From the NCBI RefSeq assembly GCF_001904745.1, contig NZ_MRCD01000059.1, positions 1 to 56,576 on the forward strand: 56,576 nucleotides of DNA. The letters are read 5' to 3'. The notes below the pieces were generated by a model, which searched no databases, was not told where the DNA came from, and saw nothing but the letters and a program-made list of their open reading frames with translations. Every line of letters begins with the position of its first letter. The stretch's first letter is position 1. Shown piece after piece: positions 43,783-53,054 of the stretch. Source of the DNA: Calothrix sp. HK-06 (GTDB lineage Bacteria > Cyanobacteriota > Cyanobacteriia > Cyanobacteriales > Nostocaceae). The position numbers and the translations under genes were made by a program.

Positions 43783-44821
43783 ACTTACATGTGTACTTTT
43801 GTACTTGGAATGGCACCCGTAACATATATCCTAATATTACAGGTGCCTTTCATGATATTTTCTTAGCATACATACTTGCTACGCGCTTTGAATGTTATGG
43901 AGTAAAATAACTGGTGTCATCGTAAGCAAAAGAGGCAATGACAGCATGATGTAAGGTTAGAGCCAAAGGGGGAAGTAATGATGGCACGGTTGGCGCCATT
44001 TCTCAAGCAGTCGGTTGCCTTGTTGAATTAAGATATTAATGACCAGTAACATCAAAAATCTTCCTCCCACCTGAATGGATACATATTGCGACCGTGGTAT
44101 TCTTGGTTTTGCTGAAAATATGAGTAACCCTTTATCCTTTTTAGAGTAAGTATTATCTACAATATAGTGTTAATTCTCTCAAAGCCTAACTGATTTGTAG
44201 TTTAATTGATGTTTTTAAGCAAAGTCTAACACAAGAAGCTCAAGATTTACTGGTAACATTATATGAGCAAATTTCATGTTTTACATGTCGTCAACACATT
44301 GTTGAGTGTTTGATAAAACTTACAACCTTGCCAGACTGGATAACTGATGAGTGTCAGTACGGCGCAAATGAGAGAATTCGGCTTTCTGTCCATCAATATT
44401 GTGAAGCAAAAGAATTGTAGTTTTAAACTGTGTCATTAGTTTTGGGACACTGTAGTATAGGCATTCGGCGCCTGTTAGCCCCGCAGGGCGAACGAAACAA
44501 TTATCTCCGAGCGTAGCGATGGATGCGCCTTGGCGCACCGAAGGGATAATTGTATAGTGAGTAGCTGTTAATGGTTAAATGAGAATTATAAGGTTTGTTA
44601 AATTATTCTTCAATCTTCAAACCATAAAGGGGTTTTTCAGAATCGCGATTTCAATAGAAGAATATCTCCGTATGTTTAGTTTGGAACAAGTGGCCACCTC
44701 AATATTTATCACTGAATAATATATAGTAATAGGTGTCTACAAACATCAAAATTAAGAATTTCAAGACAATTGATTTAATCACAAGCGCCTTTATGTTTCA
44801 GTTTTGATAACGGGATGTTTA
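43783..44821. other. Gene-poor stretch with an unassigned relic frame and a hairpin
   Basis: No intact gene in 1 kb. At 44190-44420 a plus-strand frame without a good start reads ...FKQSLTQEAQDLLVTLYEQI and LIKLTTLPDWITDECQY, with natural amino-acid composition. It is probably a relic whose family I do not recognise. At 44497-44553 ACAATTATC pairs with GATAATTGT around a GCGCC/GGCGC inner stem, a REP-like hairpin. Confidence 0.4.
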
Positions 44822-45709
44822 TTACGAAAAGGGATTTGCTTCTGTTACAATCTTCGGCAAAGGAATAAACTCCGTTTCATCTGGCACAGTAGGGAAATTA
44901 TTTTCGTGCCAATCAGCTTTTGCTTCTTCTATGCGTTCAATTCGGCTAGAAACAAAATTCCACCATTTGTACCGAGTACCCAACGGTTCACCACCAATTA
45001 CTATACACCGGGCATCAGTAGTTGCCGAGATAGTTAGTTGGCTATTTGGCTGTAGTATAGCAAGTCGATGTTGTTCGACATGTTTATCATTGAGACTCAA
45101 TCCTTCGGTAACGCTGTAAACTGCCACTTCAGGGTAATCATTAGGTACAGTAAAGCTCGTATTAGGTGTCAAGACAACATCTAGATAAACCATTGGAGAA
45201 AAAACTTGAACCGGTGATGTGTACCCGGATGCTTGTCCTGCAATCAGTTTAATAAAGGCGCCGTTACTCTCCCAAGTTGGCAAAGCCTCAGCAGGATAGT
45301 GACGAAACCAAGGGTCTGTTTCTTCATGCTCGCTCGGCAAGACCACCCATGTCTGGATGCCGTGGATTGCGGATTTATTGGCGCGCTCGCGATCTGGCGA
45401 ACGCTCAGAATGAACAATGCCACTTCCTGCGGTCATCCAGTTTACGGCACCAGGATGAATTTCTTGTACAGTACCCAAACTATCACGGTGCATCAATGCA
45501 CCTTCAAACAAATAAGTAACCGTTGCGAGGTTAATGTGAGGATGGGGTCTTACATCTACACCTTTACCAGGTGGTAAAACAGCAGGACCAAGATGATCGA
45601 AAAAGATAAATGGTCCAATCATTTGGTTTCCTTTTGAAGGTAGGCTGCGACGAGCAGTAAATCCACCTAGGTTTTTAACTTCAGGTTCAACAAGATGACG
45701 GATAGACAT
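44822..45709 (-). CDS. Pirin-family protein
   Basis: A 295-residue bicupin of the pirin family. The metal site is in PHPHINLATVTYLFEGALMH then HRDSLGTVQEIHPGAVNWMT with the conserved histidines and glutamate, and GSGIVHSERSPD follows. The C-terminal cupin includes AVYSVTEGLSLNDKHVEQH. Bacterial pirins of this type can act as quercetinases or regulators of metabolic enzymes; which applies here is unknown. The gene is alone on the minus strand, beginning with ATG at 45709. Confidence 0.92.
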   Translation of the reverse strand: MSIRHLVEPEVKNLGGFTARRSLPSKGNQMIGPFIFFDHLGPAVLPPGKGVDVRPHPHINLATVTYLFEGALMHRDSLGTVQEIHPGAVNWMTAGSGIVHSERSPDRERANKSAIHGIQTWVVLPSEHEETDPWFRHYPAEALPTWESNGAFIKLIAGQASGYTSPVQVFSPMVYLDVVLTPNTSFTVPNDYPEVAVYSVTEGLSLNDKHVEQHRLAILQPNSQLTISATTDARCIVIGGEPLGTRYKWWNFVSSRIERIEEAKADWHENNFPTVPDETEFIPLPKIVTEANPFS

Positions 45710-46054
45710 AATTTATTAAAATTTGTTGACTGGGGCTTACGATAATACAAGTGGCGCCTAAATATATTTGAAAAATTAAACTGCTTTCCTAATCTTACCT
45801 GTAAGAGTATGCACTAGTTCCACTCAACCCATAATTTTAGGTATTTTAATTTAGTACTTAGTACTATATCCTTGAATGTCGGCGTTGCTTTTTAGTACTT
45901 ATATACTTTAAAGCAAAAAGTTAAAAGCTATCAGCATCTGTAATCACATACATCAACACGTGATTATATATTAATGATTGGTGCCATATAAGTAATATTA
46001 CGATTGATGCTAATAATTTTATACAGCTAATTAAATATTACAGGTCTTAAACAG
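45710..46054. other. Non-coding region upstream of pirin and the PEP-CTERM relic
   Basis: 345 AT-rich bases between divergent genes. I see one GGCGCC near 45753 and no open frame, strong hairpin or clear promoter. Confidence 0.4.
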
Positions 46055-46406
46055 ATGATTAATTTCAATTGGGTCTTTAACATTTGGTTAACAGCTTTTG
46101 TTGTAACTAGTAGAGCGTGGATAGGTCTTAACAGTGGTGTCAAAGCTCAAAGTACAGGAACAATAACGATTGATAACAGTAAAGTTGTTCTGAATGGAAC
46201 TATCCCCACTGATTCAATTACTACTAATCGTAGTGATATTTCTGGAAATCTTAGCAACTCGATGTCTAACGGCGGTAAATAACATCATTATTACCACTGG
46301 CAACCTGATCTTAGTAAAAAGGCTTCCCGAACCAAGTTTTATAGGGGGCATATTAGCAATAGCTGCTTCCGCCGCAGTTTCAAGACTCAAATATAAACGA
46401 GAATAA
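46055..46406 (+). pseudogene. Small PEP-CTERM protein, frameshifted
   Basis: The first frame (46055-46282) gives a signal-peptide-like start MINFNWVFNIWLTAFVVTSR and a short Ser/Thr/Asn-rich passenger. A second frame, open to 46406, gives RLPEPSFIGGILAIAASAAV then SRLKYKRE. That is a full PEP-CTERM sorting tail: PEP motif, hydrophobic helix, basic end. The two halves are in different frames and overlap near 46255-46285, so a one-base gain or two-base loss has split the gene. Such proteins are exported and processed by exosortase in polysaccharide-producing bacteria. A sequencing error would restore a normal gene of about 117 codons. Confidence 0.6.
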
Positions 46407-47007
46407 TAGATGTGCAGGCGCCTGCAATTTAAGTACCTAGATATTTGAATATCTATAAAAGTTGGCGCCAGTTTCAAAGCGCTCAATTAACCTAAGATAA
46501 AGAATTACCTATATTGAATTAAGATAAGTCTTGGCGCCGAGGAAGAGTATCAAAAGCATCTGTAGGTTGATTTACCTGTCGTTTATAACTATCTAGATAT
46601 TTAAGTTCTGGCGCTCCTGAACTGAGAATGGGAGGTGTATCTATCTATATATGGGCACCAATAGGCACCTATAATAGTTAAAAAACTTCTTCAATGACGG
46701 TGCAGCAGCTTCAGGGGACACCAACTGCTCTACCAACACTGGCACCTTGCTTACGTATTTACACGATGATTGAGTGGAATTAAATTTAGCTTATTTTTAT
46801 ACAGTGATGATATAAAACTTTTTGCTAAACATCCAACTTTGTGGCTAATAATAGTGTTTGGTAAACCAAACTATCTATAAATACATTATTTAATTCTTGC
46901 TTCTGCCTTAACTCATCTGCCTTCTGCCTTTTCATAGTGCCATTCGATTGAAATCCAATGCTAATAGCGGAAGTACGTTTTAACGTACTAAAAAACCGAA
47001 GATTGCA
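46407..47007. other. Non-coding stretch dense in GGCGCC and GGCACC
   Basis: 601 bases with no gene. Three GGCGCC sites (near 46419, 46464, 46534) and at least three GGCACC sites (46652-46747) cluster here. 46894-46932 is a short CTTCTGCCTT-type tandem repeat common in cyanobacterial spacers. Confidence 0.5.
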
Positions 47008-47889
47008 TTAAAATGGAAAAGCAGGGGCACATAGCCTTATATAAATATCTCTTTTGTCATCAGAAAAATTTCTCCTACCATGAAGTATTCTTGTATTGTC
47101 AATCATTAAAATATCTCCTTTTTGCCAGCTAATTTCTGTAGTGATTCGTTCAGCAATTTCATTAAGCTCAGACATAATATTATCAGAAATTTCTGAACCA
47201 TCCTCAAACTTAATATTGTTTGGGTTTAACTGCTTGGCTGGTAATAAACTATTAATAAAGACTTGATGTTTTCCACATCTACTCGTAATGATAGCGGGGC
47301 AAATATATTCCAGTAAAATAGAACAATCTTCATATATCTTTAGATGTGTATTATTGGTAATACAGATTTCTTCTAATTTTTTTAAATCACTAGTCTTGTA
47401 TTTTTGATGCCAAACTTCTTTTGGCATATGAGCAGTAAATTTTATTTTTTTTTGTTGAAATAACTCTTTGGTTGAGCTACTAATTTCATGATAAAATTCT
47501 CTGCCATCACATATTGTAGTTTGTCCATCTTTTACTGCTGGATTAGCGCAGAAAAACCATAGTAGAAGAGGGATATTTTTCTGATAATACATTTCTCCAT
47601 GTAATTTAATTTCAAATTGATAATCGTTTACGCTTAAGAGAGTTTTATCTTCATTAATAACTCGTCTCACAAAAGCTCCCCCAGCATAATCCATGAAATC
47701 AGAACTTAATGAATTGCTAAATTTTTTAAAAATATCAACATCTGCTTCAAATCCTCTAAATAGTAAAACACCATAATTTTTAAAAAGATTAACAATTTGT
47801 AGTAAATCTAATTCTAAAATACTGGCACAACTACTATTATCAATCTGTTGTCCCATTCTTTCTGATATAGGCTGTAATTGTATGTTCAT
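47008..47889 (-). CDS. TauD/clavaminate-synthase-like Fe(II)/2OG dioxygenase
   Basis: A 293-residue Fe(II)/2-oxoglutarate-dependent oxygenase. It starts with the usual lead to GVLLFRGFEADVDIFKKFS and has the proximal iron ligands in LHGEMYYQKNIPLLLWFFC (His-x-Glu, as in clavaminate-synthase-like members). The distal histidine is in DNTRILHGRRNF, and the 2-oxoglutarate-binding arginine is in RDIYIRLCAPAF. Similar enzymes hydroxylate amino acids in natural-product pathways (SyrP type), but there is no biosynthetic cluster here. It is isolated. The first codon is ATG at 47889. Confidence 0.88.
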   Translation of the reverse strand: MNIQLQPISERMGQQIDNSSCASILELDLLQIVNLFKNYGVLLFRGFEADVDIFKKFSNSLSSDFMDYAGGAFVRRVINEDKTLLSVNDYQFEIKLHGEMYYQKNIPLLLWFFCANPAVKDGQTTICDGREFYHEISSSTKELFQQKKIKFTAHMPKEVWHQKYKTSDLKKLEEICITNNTHLKIYEDCSILLEYICPAIITSRCGKHQVFINSLLPAKQLNPNNIKFEDGSEISDNIMSELNEIAERITTEISWQKGDILMIDNTRILHGRRNFSDDKRDIYIRLCAPAFPF

Positions 47890-47943
47890 ATAAATAAATA
47901 ATTAAGACAATATAATTTTACCATAGCAGAGTGCAGGTATTAG

Positions 47944-48180
47944 TTGCGGTTTAACCCGGATTTCTCACTTGTAATAAAAAACACTTGGGGTAGCGGCAGT
48001 ACAAATATTACAGAAGTTAAAGCATTAGTAGAAAATGGCTTGGTTAATAAAGTAGCAGTAACTCTAAAAGAAGTATCAACAACAGCCACACTAGTATCAA
48101 CCATCATTGATGACGGCATCGCTGAGGGTGACGAAAGCATTACAATTGGTTTAACGCCTGATGATATCATATCCGGTTGA
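47944..48180 (+). pseudogene. Calx-beta-like repeat protein fragment
   Basis: About 78 codons read NTWGSGSTNITEVKALVENG and then TATLVSTIIDDGIAEGDESI, a Calx-beta-type or similar surface-repeat pattern. There is no genuine start, and the frame is ended by the first bases of a MITE-like element (its ATATCATATCCGG encodes the last residues IISG). The parent was probably a large secreted adhesin-like gene. Confidence 0.5.
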
Positions 48181-48251
48181 TTACCCATAATTACCACATT
48201 ACGTAGAGACGCGATTATTCCCTGCGGGACACTACGTGAACGCGTCTCTAC
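48164..48251. repeat. MITE-like element, second copy, with TAGAGACG hairpin
   Basis: The first 28 bases match the element at 41790 with one mismatch. A hairpin then pairs GTAGAGACGCG (48203-48213) with CGCGTCTCTAC (48241-48251). The right terminal repeat seen at 41870 is absent. After it, a short unassigned frame (48281-48370, ELGAKKAEEFAESLWYLRNY) may be another gene relic. Confidence 0.75.
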
Positions 48252-48389
48252 AAGGAATTTGCTTCAAAAGTTGGCCGTTATTTATTGAATTAGGGGCTAA
48301 AAAAGCTGAAGAGTTTGCCGAGTCACTATGGTATTTGAGAAATTACGTTAGAGAAGAATTTGATAAATAGTAAATTGTTTCAAATTATA

Positions 48390-49235
48390 TTAGCCAACTT
48401 CGACCGTGGTTACAGCAAATATACGGTTAATGGGTAAGTTAGGGGCGCCTTTAGTATACATTATTGCACATTCCGATACTGGCTCCATTCCATACCGTTG
48501 AGCCAAAGTGATTGCAATTGGATTTGCATCGGGTATATCCATAAACACAGAAGCATCTTGACTTTTGGCAAACAAAGCGAGCAAAATTTTTTCGGCAATC
48601 TGTTCTGAATCGGCAAATAGCGGTCCAACCCGAAAACCAGTATGGCTCTGCCGGATGACTCCATAGCCAACAAGAGCATCGTTGCTCTTGATTCCTAAAG
48701 CAATACGATGCGGGGGCGCAATCCAAGATTGCAGGAAGTTTGAGCGCTCTGCTGGAAAAAATGGTTGGTCATAAGCAACTAACGCGCGCAACGGCACAGT
48801 ACTGAGTTCCACAATATCTGGAGACAAAGTGCCATTACTTTTGCCTTCATAACGGATATGATTATAAGCAATTTGGAAACCTGATTTTTTGTAGTTTTTC
48901 TGTTGAGCGATTACACCATCTAAACCGATATTTCGTTTTGCTCCTAAATATGAGACTGCCGAAGTCCAAAGTTGCATACCATACCCGTGTCCACGATATT
49001 CTGGTTTGACGATATAAAAACCAATACAGCCAAAATTATCATCATAGGCAACAGCGGAAATGCAACCTATAGGCTCGCCGTTCAATTCGCCAATAAAAAA
49101 ACCTTGTTTGTCGATCTGGTAAAAACACTCGGCATCACAATTACCTGGGTTCCAGCCTTCCAAAGCTGCCCAAGCAATCGCCAAATCTACTTCTGACCTG
49201 TTCATGAGACGGACTCTAAAATTGGATACTGTCAT
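48390..49235 (-). CDS. GNAT N-acetyltransferase with two tandem domains
   Basis: A 281-residue protein. The N-terminal GNAT domain has GFYIVKPEYRGHGYGMQLW (acetyl-CoA site R-G-H-G-Y-G, near residue 75), with NYKKSGFQIAYNHIRY closing it. The second half (AYDQPFFPAERSNFLQSWIA to ALVGYGVIRQSHTGFRVGPL) matches the C-terminal acetyltransferase domain seen in YitH-like proteins. The substrate is unknown; candidates are amines, amino acids or antibiotics. Isolated on the minus strand. Start ATG at 49235. Confidence 0.9.
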   Translation of the reverse strand: MTVSNFRVRLMNRSEVDLAIAWAALEGWNPGNCDAECFYQIDKQGFFIGELNGEPIGCISAVAYDDNFGCIGFYIVKPEYRGHGYGMQLWTSAVSYLGAKRNIGLDGVIAQQKNYKKSGFQIAYNHIRYEGKSNGTLSPDIVELSTVPLRALVAYDQPFFPAERSNFLQSWIAPPHRIALGIKSNDALVGYGVIRQSHTGFRVGPLFADSEQIAEKILLALFAKSQDASVFMDIPDANPIAITLAQRYGMEPVSECAIMYTKGAPNLPINRIFAVTTVEVG

Positions 49236-49598
49236 AACGTCCGATTATATCTAAAGCAACTTAAATCCAAGAAAGTGAGGACAAATTGTACAAATAAAAC
49301 ATGCAAGTGCCTCCTTTTGATTATATTGTTACATAGAAGCTTGACCCTGCTGACTATGGTGCCTTTTACTGCCGATGTTCTTTTGGTTTAAGCAATTAGG
49401 TTCGCAGGCACCACGTTTTCATAAATCGCGCACGGATAACCGATTAAAATCGCTCAAACTCATACCAGCAAAGCAATTTCAGTTAGTAGATATTTAATAA
49501 CTTAAATTTATTGATTTGAACTGCGATTACTTTTATATAGGGCGCCATAGCAAAATTATGCTGCCCTACGAAGAATAGGCACCTGCAAGTCTACTTTT
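49236..49598. other. Non-coding stretch
   Basis: 363 bases, no gene. It contains one GGCGCC (near 49542) and several GGTGCC/GGCACC sites, the pattern seen across this gene-poor part. Otherwise I see nothing in it. Confidence 0.4.
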
Positions 49599-49937
49599 TT
49601 AGGATATGACTCTTTGAAGCTCAAGGTAAATTATTTTTTCCTCAAGACTATCGGTTGAATTAGCTAAACACTTTTTACTTTCAATAACATCCTTAGCTCT
49701 TACTAGCACGAGCCAGACATCTAGCTCATAGCTTAATTCCTCAATTAATGCTTCGTAGCTTTTAAGTTCATTTTCTATCGAGTCTGGGTAAAATATTGCC
49801 GCCATGAATCTTCGTTCTGGACAATGTGGTTCCACAATTACATGTACAAAACATTTGTCCAGTAGCTCTCTAAATCTACCAGTACAATAATTTTTGATTT
49901 TGATGGATTTTTTTAAATAGCGTAGAGTCATTTCCAA
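49599..49937 (-). CDS. Small hypothetical protein
   Basis: A 112-residue frame without a signal peptide or membrane helix. It is mixed in charge, with FRELLDKCFVHVIVEPHCPE and ENELKSYEALIEELSYELDV as its more ordered-looking parts; the second half is helical. I recognise no family. Codon use and composition look genuine. It is alone, in decayed surroundings. It may be a small domain of a larger lost gene, or a free-standing orphan. Confidence 0.45.
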   Translation of the reverse strand: MEMTLRYLKKSIKIKNYCTGRFRELLDKCFVHVIVEPHCPERRFMAAIFYPDSIENELKSYEALIEELSYELDVWLVLVRAKDVIESKKCLANSTDSLEEKIIYLELQRVIS

Positions 49938-50245
49938 TTTGCAAATTGTTAGATTATTTTATACAAGTGCAGAATTTAAAAGTTGTTGACACTTCCACTG
50001 TTAAAAAACCGTAGAAGTATCAAAGAGCTTTATATTCAAGGTCTTTATTGCTGCTAACCCCGTTTTAATGAAATAATCTTAACTTGTATTTAGACTTGTA
50101 TCAAATTAGTAATAATTCTTAATATTTCATAAATTATGTTTAGACTTTAAGCCTTTACAAGAGCGTCACCCGGATTTCTCACAAGACTTTAGAAAATAGC
50201 AACACAATTCTAGCAGTTTGAACCCACATTTCTCACAAAGCCGCG

Positions 50246-50522
50246 TGTGGAATTGCGGGCAGCATCCCGTTTGCAGGAGCAGTAGCATTTAATGGAAGTT
50301 TAACAGCAATGCAATTTGCCGTAGTCAGCCGTAGCACGAGTATATAACGTAGACCTAATTGCAGCGAGTAGTGCAGGTGCCATTGCCGGAGCGGTTATAA
50401 CAGCAGGTGGAGGACAAATGTTGGCAAGACTAGGAGGCGCCGTTGCTGGATTACTTCCTGCGTGGTGGTTTACTACCTATAGGGCTATTGGTATTAGCAT
50501 TGGCGCCTTTGATTACAGCTAA
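50246..50522 (+). pseudogene. DUF697-like membrane protein remnant
   Basis: Two frames together read CGIAGSIPFAGAVAFNGSLT, AMQFAVVSR, then VARVYNVDLIAASSAGAIAG and GGGQMLARLGGAVAGLLP. The order of an IP..GA helix, a T..Q..V/I.R..R.Y.VD motif and a Gly-rich second helix resembles DUF697 membrane domains. A frameshift lies at about 50328-50335 and there is no start. The assignment is by pattern only. Confidence 0.35.
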
Positions 50523-50768
50523 ATTTGGAAAGCTATTTAAATTGACTAAATTTAATAGTTGGTAGCGTCGGCGTTCAATGATTAAACTGGTGCCGCTTAA
50601 GTCGTCTTAGTTTGAACGCGCATCCGTAAATAGCTAATCATAGTTTGTATAAATATTAGTCGAGTTGACAATTAGAAAAGGGAAGGTGATATAAAGAATA
50701 TTGGCTTCTGGATTTGAAATTATCGATTCATACTTAAAAAGTATACATTTTCATTACATTAAGTCAAA

Positions 50769-51257
50769 ATGAAAAATAGAATTATTTTTATTGGATTGTC
50801 ACTTGTACTATACGGTTTAGCACTTAGCTTGCCATGTCTGTTGTTCGATATATTACCAAAGGGGGTTCCAAAATCCGCAGCACCTCCGGGTCAAATTAAT
50901 GCTTATGGGAATCTAGATAATATATATGATATGAAAGGAATTGAGCTTACAATTGCTGGGTTATTTGGATTGTTGTTCGGCGTGATTCCACCAGCCATTG
51001 GTTGGTTAGCCAACCCAACTTACTGGATGTCCTGTATATTGTTTGCTCGACAACAATATAAGCTTTCAATGATTTCTGCTACCATAGCAGTTATCTTAGG
51101 CTTTACTGGAACAGTATCAGCATTTTGGTTTAGATTGCCTAATGGCAGTAGCCCTTTGACTGAATTAGCATTAAACAAACTGCTTCCTGGCTTCTGGTTA
51201 TGGCTTGCTGCTCCGTTTTTTATTGCATTTATAAGCGTTTTCAAGTTAACTAGATAA
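50769..51257 (+). CDS. Small membrane protein, unknown
   Basis: A 162-residue protein with about four hydrophobic segments: residues 5-27, 55-80, 95-118 and 137-158. The first loop (PKGVPKSAAPPGQINAYGNL) would be outside. The second segment, LTIAGLFGLLFGVIPPAIGW, and WLANPTYWMSCILFARQQYK look well structured. I recognise no family. The ATG at 50769 follows an AT-rich, promoter-like stretch. Neighbours on both sides are relics, so the context says nothing about its role. Confidence 0.65.
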   Translation: MKNRIIFIGLSLVLYGLALSLPCLLFDILPKGVPKSAAPPGQINAYGNLDNIYDMKGIELTIAGLFGLLFGVIPPAIGWLANPTYWMSCILFARQQYKLSMISATIAVILGFTGTVSAFWFRLPNGSSPLTELALNKLLPGFWLWLAAPFFIAFISVFKLTR

Positions 51258-51661
51258 CGATTGTTACACGACCCGGACGTTTGGAAGATAAGGGGTATGC
51301 GCTATTCACCTATTGAAAATATGCACTCTATCTACCAAAACCACTACGATTCAGTTTTTTGGGACAAGTATTATTTTGCTCTCCGAACAATATTTTGCAG
51401 CACTCCATTTTTATTTACTGAGTTAATGAGGGACTGCATTGCTTCCGGTTTAAAGTAGCGTCGGGATTGGGGTGATTGGGGCAGGACTATTTTATCCAGT
51501 GGCGCCACAAATATTGGTGTAGTGTTGGATGGTGTTACTTCGAGTGATACAGTCGTTGCTGCGGTTGGTTTAGGTGACGCTTTCTTTTTAAATGCAGGTG
51601 CCTTTATAGTAGATTTAGCTGTTCTTGCTGTTTTTGGTTTTAGTGTGCCACCTTATCTAGC
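51258..51661. other. Decayed region with an unassigned open frame
   Basis: No gene I can support. Frames at 51261-51458 and 51522-51661 are open (the second has a hydrophobic stretch VGLGDAFFLNAGAFIVDLAV) but show no family pattern. They may be pieces of former genes. Confidence 0.3.
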
Positions 51662-51931
51662 TCAAAGACCAACCCCAAGATGTTCTAATAGCTTTTCTCT
51701 GATGGGCACAAGTACTGGATGCATCGGCACCATTGGGTAATTCATTTGTGAGTAATTGTATGGAATTCCAAATGATGCTGTTTTGCGCGCCGTCATGCTG
51801 TTATCCCACTCCACAGTTTCTAATAATGTTCGGAAAACAACCGACATCGTATCTGTGTCTAGAAATTTCTCAATAATAAGAAGGTTTGGTACTTCAATCT
51901 CAGTCGTGCTTGATATTGTAGTATTTAACAT
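51662..51931 (-). pseudogene. AlkB-like 2OG-Fe(II) dioxygenase, N-terminal fragment
   Basis: The minus-strand frame begins MLNTTISSTTEIEVPNLLII and runs through LLETVEWDNSMTARKTASFG then PYNYSQMNYPMVPMHPVLVP. These match the first half of AlkB-like DNA/RNA dealkylating dioxygenases. It stops after about 89 residues, before the HxD iron site and the rest of the double-stranded beta-helix. It therefore cannot be active as AlkB. Confidence 0.7.
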
Positions 51932-51968
51932 TCGGTGTTATGAAATATATAGGCGCCGCTGCACTTTC

Positions 51969-52200
51969 TTACAAGGAAGACAAGACACTCAATTTACTCT
52001 GCCAATCTGAGTTGTATTGTAGGGTTAAAACCCTATAACTGGTGTTGTATTTGAGATTATCGCGCTCAATTTTATCCTGCTTTTTCTTCTCAGGGCTATC
52101 GTGGACTGAACCATCGCAGAAAATTGATATTCTATCTTCTTTGTAGAGAAAATCTGGTTTACAAGTTTTGCTTACAGATGGTTTAAAATAACCAAATATT
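51969..52200 (-). pseudogene. DUF1998/DrmB-type protein, C-terminal remnant
   Basis: A minus-strand frame reads KTCKPDFLYKEDRISIFCDG followed by SVHDSPEKKKQDKIERDNLK and YRVLTLQYNSDWQSKL. A PDF..., CDGSVHD..., YRV pattern is typical of the nuclease-like end of DUF1998-type helicase-associated proteins. It is joined out of frame to the methylase stump at about 52195-52205, so a deletion removed everything between. In DISARM loci the DUF1998 protein is DrmB. The assignment is by pattern. Confidence 0.45.
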
Positions 52201-52657
52201 CTTGTACTAAACCATGTGCAGATAGTCTGGGTGTACCGCTTGGTGGACGCTGGTCTAATTTGAGACGACAGCCAATAATATGTATGGGTGGCTTGTTTTC
52301 TCCTGCTTCCGAACGGTGAGAAATAGCATAAGTTAATCCATCAACTTCTTCGGCTTGACGGGTAAGAGTTGGCTTGTAACCAAAGCTTTCTAATAATGAT
52401 ACAGCCCATTCGCGCGTAATTGTTGTAGCAGTGTCGTCTTGTTGCAGTCGTGCTAATTTACGTTGGAATGCTGCCCAGTATGCTTTGGCATCACCCCAGG
52501 CAATAGCAATTTCATCGGCTAATTTATCAGTTTTTGCTAGCCCAAAATCTTCTGATTGTTGCCCTTTGACACTACCTGTTGATAACAGAGAAGCCATATC
52601 TGGGGCAAGGAGATTTCCTTCGATTTGTATTGCTGTTATTGCACTCACTACACTCAT
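52172..52657 (-). pseudogene. Eco57I-like adenine methylase, N-terminal fragment (drmMI-like)
   Basis: A 161-residue frame starts MSVVSAITAIQIEGNLLAPD and ends with HIIGCRLKLDQRPPSGTPRL and SAHGLVQEYL, then is cut. This N-terminal region precedes the methyltransferase core in Eco57I-type adenine methylases, where the pattern continues ...HALVQEYLNRT.HLWGIVTNG. The SAM-binding and NPPY motifs are missing. It follows the helicase relic on the same strand, as drmMI follows drmD in class 1 DISARM. The fold is recognised by pattern, the system by gene order. Confidence 0.6.
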
Positions 52658-53054
52658 GATTCACCGCGCGTAATTAATATAAAAGTTAAATTTAAAGTTT
52701 TCGGTTTCCAGTTTGACAGCGACAGCGCACTATAGAACCAAGTTGTATATCAAGCGCATCGGTCATCGGAGCATAGAAAGGCATCAAAAAGCCGCAGAAA
52801 ACTACAATGTCTCCTGCATCACTATTAACTACAGTGATATTACTTAAGTTTGTTTGGTTGTAACATACTTTTAGGGCTTACGCAACTTTTGCCCACTTAC
52901 TTGTTTAAATAAAGGCGCCTATATGAATAGGGCACATTTTTACTTTCCGAATGGGTGTGACAATCCTAACTTTAGAATTGAATCCCATGTAGGTATGAAC
53001 GTAGTTACAGATTTGACAATTAACCTGCCCATTCGAGCGTAATAAAAATAAAAT
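52658..53054. other. Non-coding or decayed gap in the defence relic
   Basis: 397 bases. A minus-strand frame at about 52692-52880 reads NSDAGDIVVFCGFLMPFYAP, then RCRCQTGNRKL and stop, without a usable start; I do not recognise it. One GGCGCC near 52914. Confidence 0.3.

Noticed and set aside
43523-43825. Antisense and shifted frames over the DRDYRN repeat
   Set aside because: They arise because an 18-bp repeat free of stops in one frame is also open in others. Only the frame with a signal peptide is credible.
50361-50523. Glycine-rich bacteriocin-like peptide
   Set aside because: The Gly/Ala-rich stretch looked like a bacteriocin, but with the upstream frame it fits a decayed DUF697-like membrane domain better. 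There is no leader or transport gene.
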